From Desertimonas flava (lineage in GTDB: Bacteria; Actinomycetota; Acidimicrobiia; Acidimicrobiales; Ilumatobacteraceae): a stretch of 64,000 bases of DNA. Shown here piece by piece: positions 25,445 through 33,911 of the stretch. The stretch is taken from the NCBI RefSeq assembly GCF_003426815.1, contig NZ_QKYK01000008.1, positions 1 through 64,000 of the forward strand, written 5' to 3'. How positions within the stretch are numbered: position 1 is the first letter of the stretch; each line of letters begins with the position of its first letter. The notes beneath the pieces are model-generated. The model had not been told where the DNA came from and did not search any database. It saw nothing but the letters and a program-made list of their open reading frames with translations. The position numbers and the translations under genes were made by a program.

Positions 25445-26044
25445 TCAGGGAACGAGGGCGGAGCGGAAGAAGGCGAGGATGTGGTCGCGCCGCTGGGCGA
25501 GCGCCCGCGGGTCGAGCGGGTCGATGTCGAGCAGCCCTTCGAGGAACGGGGCGTCGCTGAAGTAGCTGAGCAGCGCTCCGTAGCCGGTGAGGAGGAGCTG
25601 GGACGGATCCTGCTCGCGGAACGTCCCCTTGGTCATCTCGCGCCGGAAGTAGTCGACCGCCTGGTCGAACATCGGGCGCAGCACCCCGGCCAGATCGATA
25701 CCGAGGTGACCGCCGCCGTCGATCGCCTCACGGCGGACCAGGCGGACGTATTCGGGGTTGTCGGCGAAGTACTTGAAGCCGGCGCTGAGCACCAGCTCGA
25801 CCTTGGGCCAGCCGACCGTCGGTGACTCGACGGCGACGTGCAGGCGCTCGAACCAATCCGACAGGAGCCGTTCGAACACCTCGCCGTACAGCGCTTCCTT
25901 GGACGGGAAGTGGTGCAGGAGGCTCGGCCGGCGGATCCCGACCCCGGCGGCGATGTCGTTGAGCGATGTGCCCTCGTAGCCGTTGAGGGCGAAGCAGTTG
26001 ACCGCCTCGTCGAGGATGATCTCCCGTGTGCTGCGAGCCGGCAT
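25445..26044 (-). CDS. TetR-family regulator, divergent from the desaturase
   Basis: 199 aa from ATG 26044. A GTG at 26137 would add 31 low-complexity residues, and neither start has a clear ribosome site. The helix-turn-helix is at about 20-48 ([21 protein letters not shown]). The rest is a helical ligand-binding domain, resembling regulators that sense acyl-CoA. A perfect 18-bp palindrome lies before the divergent desaturase. The arrangement recalls Pseudomonas DesT, a TetR repressor of a desaturase, so a lipid-responsive repressor is inferred. Confidence 0.88.
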   Translation of the reverse strand: MPARSTREIILDEAVNCFALNGYEGTSLNDIAAGVGIRRPSLLHHFPSKEALYGEVFERLLSDWFERLHVAVESPTVGWPKVELVLSAGFKYFADNPEYVRLVRREAIDGGGHLGIDLAGVLRPMFDQAVDYFRREMTKGTFREQDPSQLLLTGYGALLSYFSDAPFLEGLLDIDPLDPRALAQRRDHILAFFRSALVP

Positions 26045-26165
26045 GCCATGGGCAGCAGTGGCGGTGAGGCTGCGCCGCTCCGCTCGCACGGACGACGACG
26101 GGTCGCCGGTGGCGTCCGGTCGCGGTACAGGGGGCACGCCGAGAGCGTATCTCTTGGCGACTCGC

Positions 26166-26183
26166 CTACCTACTGGTAGGTAG
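26166..26183. promoter_or_regulatory. Candidate TetR operator, 18-bp palindrome
   Basis: CTACCTACTGGTAGGTAG is a perfect inverted repeat (arms CTACCTAC and GTAGGTAG with TG between), 19 bp before the desaturase ATG and upstream of the TetR gene. The position fits steric control of both genes. Confidence 0.78.
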
Positions 26184-26202
26184 ATCCAGCTACAGTGACG
26201 CG

Positions 26203-27117
26203 ATGCGCACTGTCCTTGTCGCCCTGGTGGTCGGCGTCGGCATCTCGCTGATCGCCAACATGGCCACGACCGTCTACCTGCACCGGGCCCTGTCTCACCG
26301 AGCGCTCACACTGCGCGCGCCAGCGGCTCATGCCTTCCGGTTCGTGTTGTGGATCTCCACGGGGATCCGGCCCCGCCAGTGGGTCGCCGTGCACCGCAAA
26401 CACCATGCGTTCACCGACGTCGAGGGCGATCCCCACTCGCCCGTGCTCCACGGCTGGGTCACCGTGCAGATGAAGAACCTGGTGATGTACCGGCGCGAGG
26501 CCCACAACCCCGAGACCATCGAGCGCTACGCCAAGGATCTCCCCGCCGACCGACTCGACCGGGTCCTGTACGACCGGGCCCTCGTCGGCCTCGGCATCGG
26601 TGTGGCACTGCTGTGCCTCGTCTTCGGCTGGCAGGTGGGGCTGCTCGCCGCCTTCGTCCACGTCAACATGTACCTGGGAGGTTCGGCGGCGGTGAACGCG
26701 ATCGGCCACCACTTCGGCCGCCGTCCCTACGACAACAACGCCGGGAACCTCCAGTGGCTGGCCTTCCTCACCGCGGGTGAGGGGCTGCACAACAACCATC
26801 ACGCCAAGCCGACGTCGGCCCGCCTGTCGCATCGTTGGTACGAGATCGATCCGGGCTGGTGGCTGATCAAGGCACTGACGTCGATGCGCCTCGCCAAGGT
26901 GCGCGTGATGTCCGGCGCCGCCAACGGATTCGCCGCCGCTCGGGACCGGGCCAGCAACGCCGCCCACGTGGCCAAGGCGAGGGCCAGCGCCGCCGCCGAA
27001 GCCGCCTCGTCGGCCGCGTCGGCCGCGGCGACCCACGTCGCCGAAGCCGCCGCGACGGCCAAGTCCGCCGCGGCGTCCGCGGTCAACTCGCCGGCGCCCT
27101 CCAACTCCAACGCCTGA
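26203..27117 (+). CDS. Membrane fatty acyl-CoA desaturase
   Basis: 304 aa. It has the three His boxes of Delta9-type membrane desaturases: HRALSH (27-32), HRKHH (64-68) and GEGLHNNHH near 193-201, among four hydrophobic helices. The diiron enzyme would insert a cis double bond into acyl chains. The last 75 residues are an Ala-rich, probably helical tail ([20 protein letters not shown]), unusual for the family. It is likely repressed by the divergent TetR protein through the operator upstream. Confidence 0.92.
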   Translation: MRTVLVALVVGVGISLIANMATTVYLHRALSHRALTLRAPAAHAFRFVLWISTGIRPRQWVAVHRKHHAFTDVEGDPHSPVLHGWVTVQMKNLVMYRREAHNPETIERYAKDLPADRLDRVLYDRALVGLGIGVALLCLVFGWQVGLLAAFVHVNMYLGGSAAVNAIGHHFGRRPYDNNAGNLQWLAFLTAGEGLHNNHHAKPTSARLSHRWYEIDPGWWLIKALTSMRLAKVRVMSGAANGFAAARDRASNAAHVAKARASAAAEAASSAASAAATHVAEAAATAKSAAASAVNSPAPSNSNA

Positions 27118-27221
27118 CGCTTCGGCACCGCGCAGCCGGCTCCTCGCTCGGGACGTGGCGGCGTGGGGTCGAGATCGTGCCGCATTCCGGGACGGCCAGC
27201 GCCTCGCGCGATCCTGTTCGA
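27118..27221. repeat. Near-palindromic TGCC/GATC repeat copy
   Basis: GATCGTGCCGCATTCCGGGA, followed by a CAGCGCC-like stretch, matches copies near 35630, 35797 and 35850. It lies between the 3' ends of the convergent desaturase and queA genes. Confidence 0.8.
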
Positions 27222-28232
27222 TCAGGCGTGCCGGTCGAGCAGCGTCGCGTCGCCGAAGGACAAGAAGCGGTAGTCGTTGGCCATCGCCTCGGCGTAGAGC
27301 CGGCGCCAGCGCCCGCCGATCACCGCCTCGACCAGCATCAGCAGGGTCGTGCGGGGCATGTGGAAGTTCGTCATCAGCACGTCGACCACCTGGACGGGAG
27401 AGCCGGCGTGGAGGAACAGCTCCGTGCGACCCTCGAGGCGCCCCGTGGCTCGTGCGCTCTCGAGCGCCCGCACCGACGTCGTGCCCACAGCCACGACGCG
27501 CCGGGCGTCGGTCACGGCCTGCCAGGTCTCGGCGGGGACGCGGTACCGCTCGCTGTGCATGCGATGGTCGAGCGGGTCGGCTTCGGTGACGGGGGCGAAC
27601 GTGTCGAGACCGACCACCAGCTCCACCCGCCGGACGTCGATGCCGCGATCGGCGATCGCGGCGAACACGTCGTCGGTCAGGTGCAGGCCTGCTGTGGGCG
27701 CGGCAGCCGAGCCTGGAGTCGCGGCGTAGACCGTCTGGTATCGCTCGGGCCGGTCGAGCTTGGTGTGGATGTAGGGCGGCAACGGCATCTCGCCGTGGCG
27801 GGCCAGCACGTCGAGGACATCGCCCTCGCCGAGCACCGTGACGGTGAATGTGTCGCCGGCTTCGGTCCGTTCGCCGATGGCGACGACCGCGTCGCCGGAC
27901 GGCGCGTAGAGCACCGAGCCGGCCGGCAGCTTCCTGGCCGGCCGGACGAGCGCCTCCCACTCCCGACGCTCGGCGTCTCGGGGCTCGAGGAGCAACACCT
28001 CGCTTGCTCCCCCGGTCGCACGACGGAGGCGAAGCCGGGCCGGGATGACCTTGGTCTCGTTGACCACCAGCACGTCGCCGTCCCGCAGCAGCGACGGCAG
28101 GTCGCGCACGTGCAGGTGGTCGGGGTCGGCGTCCCCCCGATCGACGAGCAGCTTGGCGGCGTCACGCGGCTCGATCGGCTCCTGGGCGATCCGTCCCGGA
28201 TCGAGCGGGTAGTCGAGATCCTCCAGGCGCAT
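27222..28232 (-). CDS. queA: S-adenosylmethionine:tRNA ribosyltransferase-isomerase
   Basis: 336 aa from ATG 28232. QueA landmarks: MRLEDLDYPLDPGRIAQEPI at the start, LLRDGDVLVVNETKVIPARL, PLPPYIHTKLDRPERYQTVY, APTAGLHLT and TNFHMPRTTLLMLVEAV. It transfers the ribosyl part of AdoMet to preQ1 at tRNA position 34 in queuosine synthesis. It is divergent from the dienelactone hydrolase gene with only 24 bp between start codons. No other queuosine gene is in the window. Confidence 0.96.
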   Translation of the reverse strand: MRLEDLDYPLDPGRIAQEPIEPRDAAKLLVDRGDADPDHLHVRDLPSLLRDGDVLVVNETKVIPARLRLRRATGGASEVLLLEPRDAERREWEALVRPARKLPAGSVLYAPSGDAVVAIGERTEAGDTFTVTVLGEGDVLDVLARHGEMPLPPYIHTKLDRPERYQTVYAATPGSAAAPTAGLHLTDDVFAAIADRGIDVRRVELVVGLDTFAPVTEADPLDHRMHSERYRVPAETWQAVTDARRVVAVGTTSVRALESARATGRLEGRTELFLHAGSPVQVVDVLMTNFHMPRTTLLMLVEAVIGGRWRRLYAEAMANDYRFLSFGDATLLDRHA

Positions 28233-28256
28233 GGAGGTGAGGCTACGGTCGTTCGC

Positions 28257-28979
28257 ATGGCAGCCGATCGGGTGACGCAGCGGGTGGACACGATCTCGTT
28301 CGGCGAGGCCGGTTCGATGGACCTTCACGTCTGGACGCCCGCGATCGTGCCCGCACCGGCGGTCCTCCTGGTGCAGGAGATCTTCGGTGTCGGCCCCTAC
28401 ATCCGCTCGGTGGCCGAACGCCTCGCCGAGGCCGGCTACCTCGTCGGTGCCCCCGACATCTTCTGGCGCTTCCACCCCGGCTGGGTCGCCGAAGCGACGC
28501 CCGAGGGGACCCAGGCGTCGATCGGCAAGGTCGCCGAGCTCGACGTGAACCAGGCGATCGACGACTGCGGCGCAGCGCTGACCCACCTCGCCGGGCTCGA
28601 CGATGTCGAGGGCGTGCCGGCCGTCCTCGGCTTCTGCCTGGGCGGCACCATCGCCTACGGGGTGGCCGCCCGCTTCGAGCCGTCGGCGTGCGTGAGCTAC
28701 TACGGCTCCGGCGTGCCGGCGCTGCTCGACCAACTGGCATCGGTGACGTGCCCGACGCTCTTCCACTTCGGGAGCGCCGACCCATACATCCCCGGCGCTT
28801 CGATCGAGGCGCTGGCCGAGGCCGCCGCGGCGTTCCCACACATGGCGGTCAACGTCGAGATCGCCGGGCACGCGTTCGACAACCCGGCCCCGATGTACCA
28901 CGACGAGGCGGCGGCCCGCGCCGCCTGGTCGAAGACGATGGCGTTCCTCAGCCAGCACCTTCCCGTGCGGTCGGGCTGA
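28257..28979 (+). CDS. Dienelactone hydrolase family protein
   Basis: 240 aa alpha/beta hydrolase. The Cys-type nucleophile elbow is GFCLGG (Cys127), with Asp175 (SADPYIP) and His205 (AGHAFDN), and Glu41 after LLVQE as in dienelactone hydrolase. The natural substrate is unknown because no aromatic-catabolism genes are near. Its 3' end overlaps the antisense ArsR gene by 32 bp. Confidence 0.9.
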   Translation: MAADRVTQRVDTISFGEAGSMDLHVWTPAIVPAPAVLLVQEIFGVGPYIRSVAERLAEAGYLVGAPDIFWRFHPGWVAEATPEGTQASIGKVAELDVNQAIDDCGAALTHLAGLDDVEGVPAVLGFCLGGTIAYGVAARFEPSACVSYYGSGVPALLDQLASVTCPTLFHFGSADPYIPGASIEALAEAAAAFPHMAVNVEIAGHAFDNPAPMYHDEAAARAAWSKTMAFLSQHLPVRSG

Positions 28980-29286
28980 GACCGGCGAGACGCCGAGCCC
29001 GGCGATCCCAGCCGGCGCTCGTGCCGAGCAGCCAGGCCACGGCCTCGGCAAGGCGCTCTGTGGTAGCCCGGTAGTGCACCTCGCGGCCGGCCCGTTCGGC
29101 GGCCACCAGACCGGCTTCCTCGAGCGCCTTGAGGTGCTTCACGATGGCCTGGCGGGTGAACGGGAACGCCTCGGCGAGCACCGTCGCCGACTGCGGCCCG
29201 GTGTGGACGAGTCGTTGGAGGACGTCGCGGCGGGTGGGGTCGGCGAGGGCGTCGAACAGCTCGTCGAGCGGACGCCGCCCGGTCAC
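28948..29286 (-). CDS. ArsR-family regulator
   Basis: 112 aa from GTG 29286. A winged helix (DELFDALADPTRRDVLQRLV, then FPFTRQAIVKHLKALEEAGLV) of the metal-independent ArsR group that lacks CxC metal ligands. The stop of the upstream SRPBCC gene overlaps this GTG (GTGA), a pairing seen often in actinobacteria. The likely DNA sites are the GCAAC-N6-GTTGC palindromes in front of the pair and of clpP. Confidence 0.9.
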   Translation of the reverse strand: MTGRRPLDELFDALADPTRRDVLQRLVHTGPQSATVLAEAFPFTRQAIVKHLKALEEAGLVAAERAGREVHYRATTERLAEAVAWLLGTSAGWDRRARRLAGLSPTAREGAG

Positions 29287-29708
29287 ACCCGGGTCGTCGC
29301 TCGCGCGCGCATCCACACGCAACACGCCCGCACCTCCCAGGCGATCGAGGCCGTCGCCGCCGCCGTGGCGACCGGCGGGAACACCTCGACGATGCGCAGG
29401 ACCGAGCGTGACACTGACTCGACGACCGTCAGCTCGACGGACGAGGCGAGATCGGGCCGATCGGTGGGCCACCAGGCGAACCGCACACTGCCGTCCGGGT
29501 CGACGGACGACACGCCGACGGTGCGCTCCTCTCCCCCGTCGACCACCGTGCCACCCGCACCTGGGGCCACCTTCACGGCGGCTTCGTCGACCAGCCAGTC
29601 GGCCCATCGTTCACCGTCGGCGATCAGGTCCCACAGCTCGCCGGCCGGGAGGTCGAGTTCGATGTCGCGCGTGACGACGGTGGGCTCGGATGCAGTCACG
29701 TCAGCCAT
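29283..29708 (-). CDS. SRPBCC (AHSA1-like) protein
   Basis: 141 aa from ATG 29708. [26 protein letters not shown] is the usual start of AHSA1/polyketide-cyclase-like START folds that bind hydrophobic ligands. It is translationally coupled to the ArsR gene, so it may bind or modify the signal the regulator senses. Confidence 0.85.
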   Translation of the reverse strand: MADVTASEPTVVTRDIELDLPAGELWDLIADGERWADWLVDEAAVKVAPGAGGTVVDGGEERTVGVSSVDPDGSVRFAWWPTDRPDLASSVELTVVESVSRSVLRIVEVFPPVATAAATASIAWEVRACCVWMRARATTRV

Positions 29709-29722
29709 CCCCACACGATACC

Positions 29723-29788
29723 GCAACCTGGCGGTTGCACCTCGGACCGACACGGGATACCGTTATGTGCAACCCGTCAGTTGCACAT
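29723..29788. promoter_or_regulatory. Paired operators and clpP promoter
   Basis: GCAACCTGGCGGTTGC (29723-29738) and TGCAACCCGTCAGTTGCA (29767-29784, arms extending to 29765 and 29788) share GCAAC-N6-GTTGC, 46 bp apart. A promoter TTGCAC (29735-29740), 17-bp spacer, TACCGT (29758-29763) points at clpP. The first site overlaps its -35 and the second its start point, so the ArsR protein probably controls both directions. Confidence 0.72.
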
Positions 29789-29803
29789 CAGGAGAATGCC
29801 CCC

Positions 29804-30418
29804 ATGCTGATCCCCACCGTCATCGAGTCCAGCTCCCGCGGTGAGCGGGCCTACGACATCTACTCGCGGCTCCTCGGCCAGCGCATCGTCTTCCTCGGCA
29901 CGGCGATCGACGACAACGTCGCCAACCTGATCGTGGCCCAGCTGATCCACCTCGAGTCGGAGAGCCCCGACTCGGACATCTCCCTCTACATCAACTCGCC
30001 GGGCGGCGACATGACCGGTCTGTTCGCCATCCACGACACGATGCAGTACATCGCGCCGGACGTCGCCACCATCTGCGTCGGGCAGGCCTCGTCGGCCGCC
30101 GCCGTACTGCTGGCTGCCGGGGCGCCCGGCAAGCGCTCGACGCTCCCCAACGCCCGCATCATGATCCACCAGCCCCACGGCGGCGCCCAGGGCCAGTCGG
30201 TCGACATGGAGCTGGCCGTGCGCGAGATGGTCGAGATGCGCACCCGCATGGTCGAGATCCTCGCCAAGTCCACCGGCCAGGACATCGCCAAGATCGCCGC
30301 CGACATCGACCGCGACTACACCGTGCGCGGCAGCGAGGCCGTCGCCTACGGTCTCGTCGACGACGTGATCGAGCGCCGCCAGCTGGCCAGCGCCGCCCAG
30401 GCCGTCGTCGCCGCCTGA
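29804..30418 (+). CDS. clpP: ATP-dependent Clp protease proteolytic subunit
   Basis: 204 aa with AGGAG nine bases before ATG 29804. The triad is Ser97 (GQASSAA), His122 (MIHQPHGG) and Asp171 (DRDYTV), at the E. coli numbering. It forms the barrel protease that works with Clp ATPases. It is not next to clpX or a second clpP, so it is a solitary copy. The operator arrangement upstream suggests ArsR/SRPBCC control. Confidence 0.96.
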   Translation: MLIPTVIESSSRGERAYDIYSRLLGQRIVFLGTAIDDNVANLIVAQLIHLESESPDSDISLYINSPGGDMTGLFAIHDTMQYIAPDVATICVGQASSAAAVLLAAGAPGKRSTLPNARIMIHQPHGGAQGQSVDMELAVREMVEMRTRMVEILAKSTGQDIAKIAADIDRDYTVRGSEAVAYGLVDDVIERRQLASAAQAVVAA

Positions 30419-30425
30419 GCTCGCG

Positions 30426-30472
30426 CTGAGGGCGTTACGGTTGGTGCCTGGCACCAACCGTAACGCCCTCAG
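30426..30472. terminator. 23-bp perfect palindrome between clpP and ruvB
   Basis: Arms 30426-30448 and 30450-30472 are exact complements around a single T, with the centre GGTTGGTGCCTGGCACCAAC. It covers the ruvB stop codon and lies 7 bp after the clpP stop, so it should terminate both convergent transcripts. There is no T-run. Confidence 0.85.
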
Positions 30473-31500
30473 CCGAACAGGCCGGGCTGGTCGTCGGGGC
30501 GTTTGGGCGGTATGAGGCCGAGGTGGTCGAAGGCGGCGGGCATCGCTACCCGGCCGCGAGGGGTGCGGGCGATCAGTCCGAGCTGGATGAGGAACGGCTC
30601 GTAGACATCCTCGACCGTCTCGGTCTGTTCGCCGACGGCGATCGCCAGCGTCGACAGCCCGACGGGGCCGCCGCGGAACTGCTGGCACAGCGCAGTCAGC
30701 ACCGCTCGGTCGGCCTTGTCGAGACCGCGCTCGTCGACCCCGAACACCGACAGCCCATCGCGTGCCGTGGTGGCGTCGATGGTGCCGTCGCCGCGCACCT
30801 CGGCATAGTCCCGCACCCGGCGCAGGAGCCGGTTGGCGATGCGCGGCGTGCCCCGTGAGCGCCGGGCGATCTCCCAGGCGCCGTCGGTGTCGATGCGAAC
30901 GTCGAGGATGCCGGCCGCGCGGGTGACGATGGCCTGCAGCTCGTCGGACTCGTAATACTCGAGGCGGGCGACGAGACCGAAGCGGTCGCGGAGCGGACCG
31001 GTGATCATGCCCGTCCGGGTGGTGGCGCCGACGAGCGTGAACGGGGGCAACGTGAGACGGATGCTCGACGCCGCCGGCCCCTTGCCCACCACGATGTCGA
31101 GCTGGAAGTCCTCCATCGCCGGGTAGAGGATCTCCTCGACCGAGCGGGAGAGGCGGTGGATCTCGTCGACGAACAGCACGTCGCGCTCGCCCAGCTTGGT
31201 GAGGATCGCCGCGAGGTCGCCCGCCCGCTCGAGCGCGGGACCGGACGTGACGTGCAGGCCGACCCCCATCTCGGCGGCGACGATGGTGGCCAGCGTCGTC
31301 TTGCCCAGTCCCGGCGGTCCGGCGAACAGCAGATGGTCGACCGCCTGGTCGCGGCGCCGTGCCGCCTCGAGCACGATGCTCAGGTGCTCCTTCAGCTCGC
31401 GCTGGCCGACGAACTCGTCGAGGTGCCGGGGCCGCAGTCCCGCCTCGAGGGCCTCCTCGCCGTCGCTGGTGACGCGGGGTTCGAGGAACTCGTCACGCAC
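30469..31500 (-). CDS. ruvB: Holliday junction branch-migration helicase RuvB
   Basis: 343 aa from GTG 31500, with GGGAG six bases before. Walker A GPPGLGKT (61-68), Walker [10 protein letters not shown], the sensor segment [10 protein letters not shown] and the C-terminal winged helix ([21 protein letters not shown]). The start overlaps the ruvA stop by 8 bp. It drives branch migration with RuvA. Confidence 0.97.
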   Translation of the reverse strand: MRDEFLEPRVTSDGEEALEAGLRPRHLDEFVGQRELKEHLSIVLEAARRRDQAVDHLLFAGPPGLGKTTLATIVAAEMGVGLHVTSGPALERAGDLAAILTKLGERDVLFVDEIHRLSRSVEEILYPAMEDFQLDIVVGKGPAASSIRLTLPPFTLVGATTRTGMITGPLRDRFGLVARLEYYESDELQAIVTRAAGILDVRIDTDGAWEIARRSRGTPRIANRLLRRVRDYAEVRGDGTIDATTARDGLSVFGVDERGLDKADRAVLTALCQQFRGGPVGLSTLAIAVGEQTETVEDVYEPFLIQLGLIARTPRGRVAMPAAFDHLGLIPPKRPDDQPGLFG

Positions 31501-32095
31501 GGCGCGCTCCCAGCAGCTTGAGCGCGTCACGCAAGACGGTGGACGCGTCGCCGGCCGGCGCTGTGGACTCGGCACCGAGCTCGCGGACCGTGTCGCGGAT
31601 CTCTTCGGGGCTGTAGCCGAGACCGGCGAGCGCCTCGCGCACAGCGCCCATCACCGAGCCGGCCGAGCCGTCGCCGGTCTCGCCGAGCATCGGCAGCGAG
31701 AGGCGGTCGCGCAGTTCGACGAGCAGGCGCTGGGCCGTCTTGGGCCCGACGCCGGACACCGCCTTGAGGGCGCCGACGTCGTTGCCGGCGACGATGTCGA
31801 CGAGCGCGGCCGGCGGGTAGGTGGCGAGGATCGCCATCGCCATCGCCGGACCGACGCCGTGGGTGGCGATGAGCGTCCTGAACGTCGTGACCTCGTCGCG
31901 CCCGAGGAACCCGAAGAGGGCCTGGTCGCCCTCACGGATGTGGTGGTGGATGTAGAGGAACGCCGCCGACGTCGGTTCGAGCTCGGCGAGGGTTCGCGGT
32001 GTGACGGCGACCTCGTAGCCGACCCCTCCGACGTCGATGAGGACGGTGGAGTCGCCCCAGCGCTCGAGCACCTGTCCCCGCAGCGAGCCGATCAT
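31493..32095 (-). CDS. ruvA: Holliday junction DNA helicase subunit RuvA
   Basis: 200 aa from ATG 32095. Begins [10 protein letters not shown] as RuvA does, with helix-hairpin-helix segments ([20 protein letters not shown]) and a C-terminal domain (GYSPEEI). It binds the four-way junction and loads RuvB. Its ATG overlaps the ruvC stop (ATGA). Confidence 0.97.
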   Translation of the reverse strand: MIGSLRGQVLERWGDSTVLIDVGGVGYEVAVTPRTLAELEPTSAAFLYIHHHIREGDQALFGFLGRDEVTTFRTLIATHGVGPAMAMAILATYPPAALVDIVAGNDVGALKAVSGVGPKTAQRLLVELRDRLSLPMLGETGDGSAGSVMGAVREALAGLGYSPEEIRDTVRELGAESTAPAGDASTVLRDALKLLGARRA

Positions 32096-32607
32096 CGACC
32101 GGCCGCCTTGCGGACGCGATCTCGCATCGGCGCGGTGGCGAGATGGCACAACGCGAGGGCGGCGGCGTCGGCCGCGTCGGCCGGCTGCGGTGGACGCGTG
32201 AGGCGAAGTCGGGCCTGGACCATCTTCTGCACCTGCTCCTTCGGCGCTCCGCCCCAGCCGGCGATGGCGCTCTTGACCTCGTTGGGGGTGTATTGGGCGA
32301 CCTCGCAGCCGGCCGTGGCGGCCTCGGCGAGGGCGAGCCCACTGGCTTGGCCGACGCTCATCGCCGTGCGCACGTTGACCTGGAAGAACACGTGCTCGAC
32401 GGCCACCGCGTGCGGTTGGTACTCGGCGATCAGCGACGCCAGCTCCTTGCGGAGGGCGGCGAGACGCTGGGGCAGCGCATCGGACGGTGGCGTGCGGATG
32501 ACGCCCATCGCCATCGCCGTGGGACCGGACCGGTCGACGACGGCGTAGCCGCAGCGCGTCAGGCCGGGGTCGATGCCGAGGACCCGGAACTGCGACGCGG
32601 CGAACAC
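32092..32607 (-). CDS. ruvC: Holliday junction resolvase RuvC
   Basis: 171 aa from GTG 32607. Catalytic acids are Asp13 (GIDPG), Glu71 (VEHVFFQ), Asp144 and Asp147 (PADAADA). NEVKSAIAGWGGAPKEQVQKM is typical. It cuts the junction held by RuvAB and is the first gene of ruvCAB. Confidence 0.97.
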   Translation of the reverse strand: MFAASQFRVLGIDPGLTRCGYAVVDRSGPTAMAMGVIRTPPSDALPQRLAALRKELASLIAEYQPHAVAVEHVFFQVNVRTAMSVGQASGLALAEAATAGCEVAQYTPNEVKSAIAGWGGAPKEQVQKMVQARLRLTRPPQPADAADAAALALCHLATAPMRDRVRKAAGR

Positions 32608-32657
32608 AGGTTCGCAGGCTAGCGCACCACCCCGAGCGCGGGGTGTATCCCCGTGCG

Positions 32658-32688
32658 GTAACAGATGGTGCCAGGCACCATCTGTTAC
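32658..32688. terminator. 15-bp perfect palindrome after the peroxiredoxin gene
   Basis: GTAACAGATGGTGCC (32658-32672) and its exact complement (32674-32688) flank a single A. The TGGTGCC-W-GGCACCA centre and the GTAAC/GTTAC ends resemble the palindrome after clpP. It is the likely terminator of the peroxiredoxin-yebC transcript. Confidence 0.82.
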
Positions 32689-32696
32689 GGCGAGGC

Positions 32697-33158
32697 TCAG
32701 AGCGAGCGGAGGACGGCGACGAGCTCGGTGGCCGGGCGGAACGTGAGCCCGGCGATGGCTTTGTGGGCGTAGCGCACGATGCCGTCGGCGTCGATGACGA
32801 AGACGCTGCGTCGCGGGAACCCGATGGGACCGAGGGTGCCGTACGCCCGGGCCACGGCCTTCTCGGTGTCGGCGAGCAGCGGGAACTTGAACCCGTACTT
32901 CGTGGAGAAGCGCTCGTGGCTCTCGAGGCCCTGCGGCGAGACCCCGAGCACCTGGGCGTCGAGCTCGTTGAACGACTCGAGTCCGTCGTTGTAGTCGTTG
33001 AGCTGCTTCGTGCAGACCGACGTGTCGTCGCCTGGGTAGAAGGCGAGCACGACGGGGCGGCCGCGGAAGTCGGCCAGGGAGTAGTCGGCCACCCCACCGC
33101 CTGGGGCGGTGCCCGGCAACGTGAAGGCCGGGGCGGTGTCGCCGACCGAGATGCTCAT
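32697..33158 (-). CDS. Peroxiredoxin (Bcp/AhpE-like)
   Basis: 153 aa. The peroxidatic Cys49 sits in YPGDDTSVCTKQL (P-x3-T-x2-C). No second nearby Cys is seen, so a one-Cys mechanism with a separate thiol donor is likely. It detoxifies peroxides in the cytosol. Its ATG overlaps the yebC stop by one base (TGATG). Confidence 0.93.
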   Translation of the reverse strand: MSISVGDTAPAFTLPGTAPGGGVADYSLADFRGRPVVLAFYPGDDTSVCTKQLNDYNDGLESFNELDAQVLGVSPQGLESHERFSTKYGFKFPLLADTEKAVARAYGTLGPIGFPRRSVFVIDADGIVRYAHKAIAGLTFRPATELVAVLRSL

Positions 33159-33910
33159 CAGTCGTCGGCCAGCGCGGCCATCACCTCGTCGGCGATGTCG
33201 AAGTTGGCGAACACGTCCTGCACGTCGTCATTGTCCTCGAACGCCTCGATGATCCGCAACACCTTGCGGGCCTCCTCGGCTGTGGCGATCGGGACGAGGT
33301 TGTCCGAGACGAGCGGCGTGTCGGCCGACTCGATGGCGAACCCGGCGTCCTCGAGCGCCTGGCGGACGTCGAACGTCGCCGACGGCTCGGTGCGCACCGT
33401 CCACGTGTCGCCGTCGCGGGCCACGTCCTCGGCGCCGGCGTCGATGGCCGCCATCATCAGCTCGTCCTCGTCAGCCGCGCCGTCGACCTGGATGAGGCCG
33501 CGCCGGGCGAACTGCCACGACACGGACCCAGGCTCGGCCATCGACCCGCCGAGCTTGCTGAACACACCACGAACCTCGGCGCCGGTGCGGTTGCGGTTGT
33601 CGGTGAGCACCTCGATGAGCATCGCCACGCCGCCGGGCGCGTAGCCCTCGTAGGTGATCGACTCGTACGTGCCGCCGTCACCCTCGCCGGTACCGCGCTT
33701 GATGGCCCGATCGATGGCGTCGTTGGTCATCTGCGCGCCCCTGGCCTTCTGCACCGCCGTGCGGAGCGTCGGGTTGGCGTCGATGTCGCCGCCCCCGGCG
33801 CGCGCCGAGACCTCGATCTGGCGGGCCAGCTTGGCGAAGAGCTTGCCGCGAGCCTTGTCGGCGGCGCCCTTCTTGTGCTTGATGGTTGCCCATTTGGAAT
33901 GACCGGACAT
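33158..33910 (-). CDS. yebC: YebC/PmpR-type regulator
   Basis: 250 aa. MSGHSKWATIKHKKGAADK is diagnostic for the YebC family, with KLARQIEVSARAGGGD and TDNRNRTGAEVR further on. Members are transcription regulators, and recent work links some to ribosome stalling relief. yebC next to ruvC is conserved widely, though here the peroxiredoxin gene intervenes. Confidence 0.95.
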   Translation of the reverse strand: MSGHSKWATIKHKKGAADKARGKLFAKLARQIEVSARAGGGDIDANPTLRTAVQKARGAQMTNDAIDRAIKRGTGEGDGGTYESITYEGYAPGGVAMLIEVLTDNRNRTGAEVRGVFSKLGGSMAEPGSVSWQFARRGLIQVDGAADEDELMMAAIDAGAEDVARDGDTWTVRTEPSATFDVRQALEDAGFAIESADTPLVSDNLVPIATAEEARKVLRIIEAFEDNDDVQDVFANFDIADEVMAALADD

Positions 33911-33911
33911 G

